Below are positions 6,494 through 11,755 of a DNA stretch of 11,755 nt, in pieces (the stretch's first letter is position 1; the number at the start of each line of letters is the position of its first letter). A program made the position numbers and the translations under genes. Source of the stretch: Chloroflexota bacterium (lineage in GTDB: Bacteria; Chloroflexota; Dehalococcoidia; Lucifugimonadales; Australimonadaceae); NCBI GenBank assembly GCA_028875085.1, contig JAPPFU010000251.1, positions 1 to 11,755 of the forward strand. Reading direction: 5' to 3'. The notes below the pieces were generated by a model that was not told where the DNA came from, did no database searches, and saw only the letters and a list, made by a program, of their open reading frames with translations.

Positions 6494-7191
6494 GCGTCGA
6501 AGGGCTGCGCGTCCTCGTGCCGATGAAGCCGCTCGCCTCGGCCAAGATGCGCCTTGCCCCCGAGGTGGACGATATGACGCGGCAGGGCATCACCCTCTTC
6601 ATGCTCGACCGCGTCGTCCGCGCCGCCGCCGATGCCTTCGGCGCTGCTGCTTGCCGTGTGGTGGGCGGCGACGCGCTCGTCGAGGAGGCGGCGCTGGAGG
6701 CGGGCGCGGAGTGGACGCCGGAGCAGGGGCACGACCTGAATTCGTCGCTGGCGCTGGCGATGATGCGCGCGTGGAAGGAGGGCGCAAAGGCGGCGCTGGT
6801 AGTGGCGGGCGACCTGCCGATGGCCTCCGCAGCCGACCTCCGCGCCGTCGTGGAGGCCAGCGGCGGCCTAACGCGGCCCGTCGGCGTTATGGCCGTAGCC
6901 GACGGCGGCACCAACGCGCTGCTCTGGCCCCGAGACGCGCGCTTTCCGCCCGGCTTCGGCGAGCGCTCCTTCAGCCGCCACCAAGCGGCGGCGGCGGCGG
7001 CGGGCGCGCCTCTCTCCTCCGTAACTGCTGCGGGATTGGCCTTCGACCTCGACACCGCCGCCGACTTGGAGTACGCGGTTGGCGCTGCGCCCGGCTTCCG
7101 CGACGCGGCGGCGGCGTGGACGCGGCGCGTGCAGCGCTGGCGCGCGGCGCATCCGGAGCGCGCCCCGTGGGAGACACACGGCGATGACTGA
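6490..7191 (+). CDS. cofC: 2-phospho-L-lactate / phosphoenolpyruvate guanylyltransferase CofC (FbiD-like)
   Basis: CofC activates a three-carbon phospho-acid with GTP to make the donor used by CofD. Bacterial FbiD enzymes use phosphoenolpyruvate, archaeal ones were assigned 2-phospholactate, and some use 3-phosphoglycerate; the choice cannot be read from sequence by eye. The product is 233 residues from a GTG that overlaps the cofD stop (GTGA). Nucleotidyltransferase marks are VPMKPLASAKMRL (residues 10-22, GTP-binding N-terminus), AGDLPM (106-111, metal-binding acidic residue), ADGGTNALL (137-145), FGERSFSRH (156-164) and AFDLDTAADL (184-193). The length is normal for a stand-alone enzyme. 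The 3' end overlaps the next gene by 8 nt. The last 30 residues are basic and variable. Confidence 0.93.
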   Translation: MSVEGLRVLVPMKPLASAKMRLAPEVDDMTRQGITLFMLDRVVRAAADAFGAAACRVVGGDALVEEAALEAGAEWTPEQGHDLNSSLALAMMRAWKEGAKAALVVAGDLPMASAADLRAVVEASGGLTRPVGVMAVADGGTNALLWPRDARFPPGFGERSFSRHQAAAAAAGAPLSSVTAAGLAFDLDTAADLEYAVGAAPGFRDAAAAWTRRVQRWRAAHPERAPWETHGDD

Positions 7192-8161
7192 CGCAACCAA
7201 GGTCGGCGTGCTCCTAGCCACGCGCGGCCTGGTGATGCGCGCCCAGCGCGAGAACCGCCCGGCGGACGCGGGCGCATTCCTCGAACTAGCCGAACGCGCA
7301 GAGGCGGAGGGTCTGGACTCGGTGTGGGTCGGCGACAGCCTGGTCTCCAAGCCGCGCCTCGAACCGGTGGCGGCGTTGGCGGCTATCGCGGCGTGCACCG
7401 AGCGAGTCAGGATCGGCTCCGCTGTCATGCTCCCCGCCATCCGCCATCCCCTCCCGCTCGCCCACAGCCTCGCTACGGTGGACGTGCTCTCACGCGGGCG
7501 CTTGACCATCGGCGCGGGCGTCGGCGGCGCCTTCACGGCGGGCCAGGCGCAGGATTGGACGGCGGCGGGCGTCGAGCCGCGCGCGCGCGCCTCCCGCCTG
7601 ACCGAGATGGCGCAGATTATGAAGCGCCTATGGACGGAGGACGGCGTTTCGTTCGAGGGCCGCCACTTCCGCTTGGAGAACGTGACGCTCTACCCCAAGC
7701 CCGTCCAGCCGGGCGGCGTGCCCTTGCTGCTCGCCGTCCATCACCGCACCGGCTCCGAGGCGCAATACCGCCGCGCCGCCCGCTACGCCGACGGCATCAT
7801 CGGCATCACCGACGGCCCCGACGAATTCGCTGAGGTCTCCCGCCGCGTGATGATGCTGGCGGCGGAAGAGGGCAGAGACGCCTCCGCGATGGAGCGCGTC
7901 TTCTATATGACCGTCCATATCGACGACGACCCCAACGCCGCCCTCGCGCAGGCCGACGACTTCCTGACCGCCTACTACGGCGTGCGCCACTGGGGAGACC
8001 GTTGGGGGCCGTGGGGAAGCGCGGCGGAGGTGGCGGCGCGCATGCGCGCCTACGCCGACGCGGGCGCCCAGCACCTCATCGTCCGATTCGCCTCGTGGGA
8101 TCAGCGAGCGCAGTTCGAACGCTTCGTCCGCCAAGTCCTCCCCGCCTTCCGCGCCTCCTAA
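7184..8161 (+). CDS. LLM class flavin/F420-dependent oxidoreductase
   Basis: The product is 325 residues of the luciferase-like monooxygenase (bacterial luciferase) superfamily, a TIM-barrel that binds FMN or reduced F420. Marks are VGVLLATRG at the first strand, AERAEAEGLDSVWVGDSL (residues 36-53), PVAALAAIAACTERVRIGSAV (61-81), RHPLPLAHSLATVDVLSRGRL (88-107) followed by GAGVGG, then TLYPKPVQ and HHRTGSEAQYRRAARYADG in the C-terminal half. The ATG at 7184 lies inside the end of cofC (8-nt overlap), so it is probably translated with the F420 genes. That context favours F420 over FMN as cofactor, but this is an inference. Substrate is unknown; relatives include glucose-6-phosphate dehydrogenase, methylenetetrahydromethanopterin reductase and many uncharacterised reductases. 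It ends 20 nt before the convergent rex stop. Confidence 0.9.
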   Translation: MTDATKVGVLLATRGLVMRAQRENRPADAGAFLELAERAEAEGLDSVWVGDSLVSKPRLEPVAALAAIAACTERVRIGSAVMLPAIRHPLPLAHSLATVDVLSRGRLTIGAGVGGAFTAGQAQDWTAAGVEPRARASRLTEMAQIMKRLWTEDGVSFEGRHFRLENVTLYPKPVQPGGVPLLLAVHHRTGSEAQYRRAARYADGIIGITDGPDEFAEVSRRVMMLAAEEGRDASAMERVFYMTVHIDDDPNAALAQADDFLTAYYGVRHWGDRWGPWGSAAEVAARMRAYADAGAQHLIVRFASWDQRAQFERFVRQVLPAFRAS

Positions 8162-8181
8162 CGCGCAAGCGGGAGCGGGGG

Positions 8182-8835
8182 TTAGTCGGGGGCGCTGAGG
8201 TAGTAGGTCATCGATTGGAGCTCCAGCACCGGGTCTACGCTGCGGAGGTGGACGTCTTCGGGGACGTGGGCGGCGATGGGGGCGTAGGAGAGGATGGCCT
8301 GGATGCCTGCGGCGACGAGTTGGTCGATGACCAGCTGCGCCTCCGCGCCCGGCACCGACACGATGGCGATCTGCACCTGCTCGCCGCGCAGCACCTCGCG
8401 GATGTTGGAGATGTCGTGGATTATCAGGCCGCCCGCGAGTTGGCCGATGAGGCGCGGGTCGGAGTCGAACGCGCAGACGACGCTGAATCCCTCCGGCTGG
8501 AAGCCCTGGTAGGAGATGATGGCGCGCCCGAGGCGTCCCACGCCGACGACCGCGACGTTCCACGTGCGCTCGAGGCCAAGGATGTGGCGGAGGCGCTCCA
8601 ACAGGTGGCGGATGTTGTACCCGCGCCCCTGCTTGCCGAAGCGCCCGAAGTAGGAGAGGTCTTTGCGTATCTGCGCGGGCGTCGCCTGGAGCAGGTGGCC
8701 GAGTTGCTGCGAGGAGATGACCTCTTGGCCGCCGCGCTGGAGGTTGGAGAGCGCCCGGAGGTATTGGGGCAGGCGCTGCACCACCACCTCCGGCACGTCG
8801 GCGGTCAGGCTGTCGTCGAAAGGTGAGTAGGTCAC
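8182..8835 (-). CDS. rex: Redox-sensing transcriptional repressor Rex
   Basis: Rex is a dimeric repressor that reads the NADH/NAD+ ratio: NADH binding releases it from operators of fermentation and respiration genes. The product is 217 residues with a GTG start at 8835-8833. Residues 15-85 form the winged-helix domain, beginning VVVQRLPQYLRAL and carrying the strongly conserved QIRKDLSYFGRFGKQGRGYN (55-74). The Rossmann domain follows, with GVGRLG (98-103) as the dinucleotide loop and FDSDP (123-127) for ribose contact. The C-terminal VDPVLELQSMTYYL is the swapped helix that crosses the dimer. The usual Asn in the NFAP motif is Ser here (SYAP, 183-186). It diverges from the GNAT gene and converges on the F420 operon. 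Target genes are not known. Confidence 0.95.
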   Translation of the reverse strand: MTYSPFDDSLTADVPEVVVQRLPQYLRALSNLQRGGQEVISSQQLGHLLQATPAQIRKDLSYFGRFGKQGRGYNIRHLLERLRHILGLERTWNVAVVGVGRLGRAIISYQGFQPEGFSVVCAFDSDPRLIGQLAGGLIIHDISNIREVLRGEQVQIAIVSVPGAEAQLVIDQLVAAGIQAILSYAPIAAHVPEDVHLRSVDPVLELQSMTYYLSAPD

Positions 8836-8860
8836 GCGGATGCGCTCTCGTTCGGATGAC

Positions 8861-8880
8861 TGTCTATCACAAAATCACAA
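8861..8880. promoter_or_regulatory. AT-rich tandem TCACAA repeats in the rex-GNAT intergenic region
   Basis: TCACAA occurs at 8867-8872 and again at 8875-8880, an 8-bp-spaced direct repeat within an unusually AT-rich patch of this GC-rich window. Read on the rex strand it is TTGTGA-TT-TTGTGA. TTGTG(A) is the half-site of known Rex operators, which however are inverted repeats (TTGTGA-N6-TCACAA). It lies 27-45 bp upstream of the rex start codon, a plausible position for autoregulation or a promoter. Function is unproven. Confidence 0.35.
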
Positions 8881-8907
8881 ACGCGGTCAACGGCCATGCC
8901 CCTCCGT

Positions 8908-8913
8908 TACACT
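8908..8913 (+). promoter_or_regulatory. -10-like box for the GNAT gene, suggesting a leaderless transcript
   Basis: TACACT (4/6 match to TATAAT, keeping the key TA and final T) ends exactly 6 nt before the ATG at 8920. A start site 6-7 nt after a -10 box would coincide with the A of the start codon. There is no Shine-Dalgarno sequence before this ATG (ACACTTGACGG), which agrees with leaderless translation. The best -35 is only CGGTCA at 8884-8889 (3/6). Confidence 0.35.
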
Positions 8914-8919
8914 TGACGG

Positions 8920-9444
8920 ATGGAGATCCCCATCGGCGACTACAAACTCCGCGAGTGGTGCTCCGGCGACGAGGCCGCCCTGGTCAAGCACGCCGACAAC
9001 CGCAACATCTGGATCAACCTGCAAGACCGATTCCCCCATCCCTACACCATGGCCGACGCCGAGGATTGGGTACGGCTGAACCTCGGCCAGGACCCCGTCA
9101 CCAACTTCGCCATCGCGACCGGCGAAGAGGCGATCGGCTCGGTTGGCCTACAGCTGCAGGCTGACGTGCATCGCCACTCAGCCCAGGTCGGCTATTGGCT
9201 CGCCGAACCCTACTGGGGCAGAGGCATCGCGACCGCGGCCCTGAAGGCGATGGTGGACTATGCCTTCAACACCCTTGGCCTAGTGCGGCTCTATGCCACC
9301 CACTTCGCGTGGAACCCTGCTTCCGGCAGGGTGATGCAGAAGGTCGGCTTCACCTGCGAAGGCCTGCTGAGAAGCGCCGCCGTCAAGGACGGCAAGACGA
9401 CGGACTTGCTCCTCTACGCGCTCGTAAGGCCGGAGACCGCCTAG
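8920..9444 (+). CDS. GNAT family N-acetyltransferase, RimJ/RimL type
   Basis: The product is 174 residues. It matches the RimJ/RimL-like branch of the GNAT superfamily, which moves acetyl from acetyl-CoA to a protein N-terminus or small amine. The N-terminal KLREWCSGDEAALVKHADNR (9-28) is typical of this branch. Motif A is GYWLAEPYWGRGIATAALKAM (91-111), with the pyrophosphate-binding loop near WGRGIA. The C-terminal part has NPASGRVMQKVGF (132-144) and EGLLRSA (147-153), the usual end of motif B. It is probably cytoplasmic and probably acts on a small molecule or a protein N-terminus; the substrate cannot be told. It is followed by a separate promoter for the DUF503 gene, so it may be monocistronic. 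Confidence 0.9.
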   Translation: MEIPIGDYKLREWCSGDEAALVKHADNRNIWINLQDRFPHPYTMADAEDWVRLNLGQDPVTNFAIATGEEAIGSVGLQLQADVHRHSAQVGYWLAEPYWGRGIATAALKAMVDYAFNTLGLVRLYATHFAWNPASGRVMQKVGFTCEGLLRSAAVKDGKTTDLLLYALVRPETA

Positions 9445-9476
9445 GCGCGCGAACGCGGGAGCCGCATACGCGCCGG

Positions 9477-9485
9477 TGCTATAGT
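9477..9485 (+). promoter_or_regulatory. Extended -10 promoter (TGC-TATAGT) for the DUF503 gene, leaderless
   Basis: TGCTATAGT is a textbook extended -10 element: TGN at 9477-9479, then TATAGT at 9480-9485 (5/6 consensus). It ends 6 nt before the GTG start at 9492, so transcription should begin at or within one base of the start codon. No -35 box is seen, which is usual for extended -10 promoters. No separate Shine-Dalgarno leader is needed if the transcript is leaderless. Confidence 0.5.
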
Positions 9486-9491
9486 CGCAGG

Positions 9492-9785
9492 GTGAAGATC
9501 GGCGCGGCGCGGCTCACCTTCCATCTCCCGGAGAACGGCTCGCTGAAGGGGAAGCGCCGGGTCGCGCAGGCGCTCGCCTCGCGGCTGCGCCAGCAGTTCC
9601 ACGCGGCGGTGGCGGAGGTGGGCGAGCAGGAGCGCTGGCAAACCCTCGTGCTGGCCGTCGTATGCGTGAGCAACGAGGAGGGGCACGCCGAGCGGATGCT
9701 GGACAACGCCATCGCGTTCGCGGAGCGCCAGCGCCTGGACGCGGAACTGATCAACGTGAGCCGCCAAGTGCTCGATGGCGCGTGA
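9492..9785 (+). CDS. DUF503 (YlxP-like) small protein
   Basis: The product is 97 residues from a GTG start, the usual length for this family. It has the family marks RLTFHLPENGSLKGKRRV (7-24), AVAEVGEQERWQ (38-49), VCVSNEEGHAERMLD (57-71) and a closing RLDAELINVSRQVL. The protein is a small alpha/beta fold. In many Firmicutes the homologue ylxP sits in the nusA-infB-rbfA operon and has been linked to ribosome maturation, but its biochemical role is not settled. Here it is not beside infB or rbfA. Its last 11 nt overlap the start of a MrfA-like helicase, so the two probably form one transcription unit led by the extended -10 promoter. Confidence 0.9.
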   Translation: MKIGAARLTFHLPENGSLKGKRRVAQALASRLRQQFHAAVAEVGEQERWQTLVLAVVCVSNEEGHAERMLDNAIAFAERQRLDAELINVSRQVLDGA

Positions 9786-11755
9786 GGCCCCCGTCGCGCC
9801 GTTCGACGCGGGGCGGTTCGTCGAGCGGCTGCGGCGCGCGGGAGACCGCGTGGGGCGGTTGGCGCACGTGGAGCGCCTGCCGCCGCGTCCGGCGGAGCAC
9901 GCCGCGCTGTCGCACGACCTGCATCCGGCGCTGACCGCGCTGTTGGAGGGCCTGGGCGTGTTGCCGCTCTACCGCCATCAGGCGGCGGCGGTGGACGCGC
10001 TGCTGGACGGCCAAGACGCGGCGGTGGTTACGCCGGCGGCGAGCGGTAAGAGCCTGTGCTACCAGGCGCCGATCGTCCATACGCTGTTGGAGGACTCGTC
10101 GGCGCGGGCGCTGCTGCTCTTTCCCACGAAGGCGTTGGCGCAAGACCAACTGCGCAGCCTGCGCCGCCTGTTGACCGACCGCCTCGGCGCGCATGCGGCC
10201 ATCTTCGACGGCGACACGCCGCCGGAGGAGCGCGGGCGCATTCGCCGCTCGGCCAACCTGGTGCTCACGAACCCCGACATGCTGCACCTCGGCATCCTGC
10301 CGAATCACCGCTATTGGGGGCGCTTCCTGCGCAACCTGCGGTTCGTCGTGGTGGACGAGGCGCACGTATACCGGGGCATCTTCGGCTCGCACACGGCGAA
10401 CGTGCTGCGCCGCCTGCGCCGCCTGTGCGCCCACTATGGGGGCGAGCCGCGCTTCGCGCTGTGCTCGGCCACCATCGCCAACGCGGGCGAGTTGGCGCGC
10501 CGCCTGACCGGCCGGGAGGCGCTCGTCATCGACGACGATGGCTCGCCAAGTGGGGGCAAGCACTTCGCGTTCTGGAATCCCCCCATCGTGGACGAGGAGC
10601 GGTCGGAGCGGGCGAGCGCCGGGAGCGAGGCGGCGCGCCTGGTAGAGGCACTGGTCAAGCAGGAGGTGCGGACGCTGGCCTTCGTGCGCACACGCCGCCA
10701 GGCGGAGGTGGTGTACGCGAACGTGGGGGCCCGGTTGGGCCACGAGCCGCGCGGGGGGGGGGAGCGGGTGCGGCCCTACCGCGCGTCCTACTTGCCTGAA
10801 GACAAGCGGGCGGTGGAGCGCGGGTTGGCCGACGGGCGGTTGAGCGCGGTAGTGGCGACCAACGCGTTGGAACTGGGCATCGACATCGGCGACCTGGACG
10901 CCACGGTGTTGGCGGGATATCCGGGGAGCGTGGCGAGCACGTGGCAGCAGGCGGGGCGCAGCGGGCGGAGCATGGCGGAGGCGCTCAGCGTGCTCATCGC
11001 GCAGGACAACCCGCTCGACCAGTACCTGATGCGCCATCCCGACTTCTTCTTCGGCAGCCCGCACGAGCACGCGCGCATCCGCCCGGAGAATCCGCACGTG
11101 CTGGGCGCGCACCTGCTGTGCGCCGCCTACGAAAAGCCCATCACGCAAGCGGACGCCACCTACCTGCCCGAGGGGTTCGAGGAGGCGGCCCAGGGGCTGG
11201 CGGAGCGGGGCCTGCTGAACCGACGCGGTAGCGCTTGGCGGCTGTCGCCCTCGGTGGACTATCCGGCGCAGCGCGTCAACATCCGCTCGGCGTGGGACGC
11301 ACAGTACCTGGCCGTGGAGGCGGAGTCGGGGCGCATCTTGGAGCGCGTGGAGGAGTACGCGGCGCACAGCCAACTCCACCCCGGCGCCGTCTACCTGCAT
11401 CAGGGCGAGCCCTACATGGTGGAGCGCCTCGACCTCGAGGCGCGGGAGGCCTATCTACGCCCGACGGACGTGCCCTACTACACGGAGGCGCGTGAACTGG
11501 TGGACATCCGCGTGGTGAAGACGCACGCGGCGAAGGTTGCGGGGGCGGGGCGTGTCTTCGTGGGAGAGGTGGAGGTGTCGCGCGCGGTGGCGGGCTTCTG
11601 GCGCAAGCGCCTGCACGGGCGCGGCGACTATGGCTACGAGCAGGTGGACGTGCCGGAGCAGCGCTTCCGTACGGTGGGCGTGTGGTTCGACATCCCCGGC
11701 GCGTCCCTCGACTGGGCGCTGAAGACGCGCGCCGACCTGGCGGGCGGCCTTCACG
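9775..11755 (+). CDS. DEAH-box helicase, MrfA/YprA-like (3' end outside window)
   Basis: The frame is open from ATG 9775 to the right edge (660 codons). Both RecA-like domains are complete: motif I PAASGKSL (87-94, Lys92), Ia LLLFPTKALAQDQL, II DEAH (194-197), III SAT (231-233), V ATNALELGIDIGDLD (361-375) and VI QQAGRSGRS (391-399). The following part, with RIRPENPHVLGAHLLCAAYEKPI and a winged-helix-like segment, matches the MrfA/YprA family (ATP-dependent 3'-5' helicases; B. subtilis MrfA acts in mitomycin crosslink repair). The zinc-binding four-cysteine C-terminal domain (DUF1998/MZB) should begin just past the edge after AGGLH, so perhaps 90-130 residues are missing. ATG 9775 is the first start after in-frame stops at 9748 and 9757. 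A run of ten G at 10753-10762 keeps the frame and encodes three glycines in a linker. Confidence 0.92.
   Translation, partial: MAREAPVAPFDAGRFVERLRRAGDRVGRLAHVERLPPRPAEHAALSHDLHPALTALLEGLGVLPLYRHQAAAVDALLDGQDAAVVTPAASGKSLCYQAPIVHTLLEDSSARALLLFPTKALAQDQLRSLRRLLTDRLGAHAAIFDGDTPPEERGRIRRSANLVLTNPDMLHLGILPNHRYWGRFLRNLRFVVVDEAHVYRGIFGSHTANVLRRLRRLCAHYGGEPRFALCSATIANAGELARRLTGREALVIDDDGSPSGGKHFAFWNPPIVDEERSERASAGSEAARLVEALVKQEVRTLAFVRTRRQAEVVYANVGARLGHEPRGGGERVRPYRASYLPEDKRAVERGLADGRLSAVVATNALELGIDIGDLDATVLAGYPGSVASTWQQAGRSGRSMAEALSVLIAQDNPLDQYLMRHPDFFFGSPHEHARIRPENPHVLGAHLLCAAYEKPITQADATYLPEGFEEAAQGLAERGLLNRRGSAWRLSPSVDYPAQRVNIRSAWDAQYLAVEAESGRILERVEEYAAHSQLHPGAVYLHQGEPYMVERLDLEAREAYLRPTDVPYYTEARELVDIRVVKTHAAKVAGAGRVFVGEVEVSRAVAGFWRKRLHGRGDYGYEQVDVPEQRFRTVGVWFDIPGASLDWALKTRADLAGGLH

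Noticed and set aside
8855..8880. A canonical inverted-repeat Rex operator or CRP/FNR box near rex.
   Set aside because: The second half-site is in direct, not inverted, orientation and no left half TTGTGA pairs with either TCACAA at the required spacing.
10741..10800. A frameshift in the helicase at the poly-G tract.
   Set aside because: Reading codon by codon, the frame stays open and motifs V and VI follow in the same frame as motifs I-III.
9751..11400. A 549-codon open frame on the minus strand opposite the helicase.
   Set aside because: The plus-strand frame shows all helicase motifs in order. The antisense product is Arg/Gln/Ala/His-rich with no recognisable domain.
1..11755. CRISPR array, transposase, integrase, toxin-antitoxin or phage genes.
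   Set aside because: No regularly spaced repeats, no terminal inverted repeats around a transposase-like gene, and no such protein families were seen on either strand.

Overview
The window is GC-rich (roughly two thirds G+C), compact bacterial chromosome with short intergenic gaps and frequent 4-11 nt gene overlaps. Separate cofG and cofH genes (fused as fbiC in actinobacteria), a Rex redox repressor, a MrfA/YprA-type helicase and a tRNA with an encoded CCA end point to a non-actinobacterial F420 producer. A Chloroflexota lineage fits best, but that is an inference from gene content; no phylogenetic marker was analysed.

Left part (1-965): the 3' end of an unrecognised gene, a perfect 19-bp hairpin that probably terminates it, a tRNA-Thr(CGU), and a small single-domain cupin with its own -10 box and strong Shine-Dalgarno sequence. 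Middle-left (963-2737, minus strand): an MFS drug/siderophore-type exporter preceded by a small four-helix membrane protein, joined by a GTGA stop/start overlap, converging on the cupin.

Centre (2803-8161, plus strand): the main biological unit, a cofactor F420 operon in the order cofG - cofH - cofD - cofC - LLM oxidoreductase. CofG and CofH are the two radical SAM halves of Fo synthase. CofC makes the guanylylated three-carbon phospho-acid and CofD transfers it to Fo. The last gene encodes a luciferase-like oxidoreductase of the kind that often uses F420 and overlaps cofC by 8 nt, so a probable cofactor user is made together with the cofactor. The gamma-glutamyl ligase (CofE) and a recognisable FbiB-type dehydro-F420-0 reductase are not in the window.

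Right part (8182-11755): rex (minus strand) converges on the F420 operon and diverges from a GNAT acetyltransferase. Then come a DUF503/YlxP-like small protein and a MrfA/YprA-like DEAH helicase, overlapping by 11 nt; the helicase runs off the window end with its ATPase core complete. The GNAT and DUF503 genes have -10-like hexamers exactly 6 nt before their start codons, suggesting leaderless transcripts.

No CRISPR array, transposase, integrase or obvious mobile element is visible. The most interesting items are the F420 operon with its coupled oxidoreductase and missing steps, the tandem TCACAA repeats beside rex, the DUF503-helicase coupling, and the dispersed-repeat-like hairpin between cofG and cofH.
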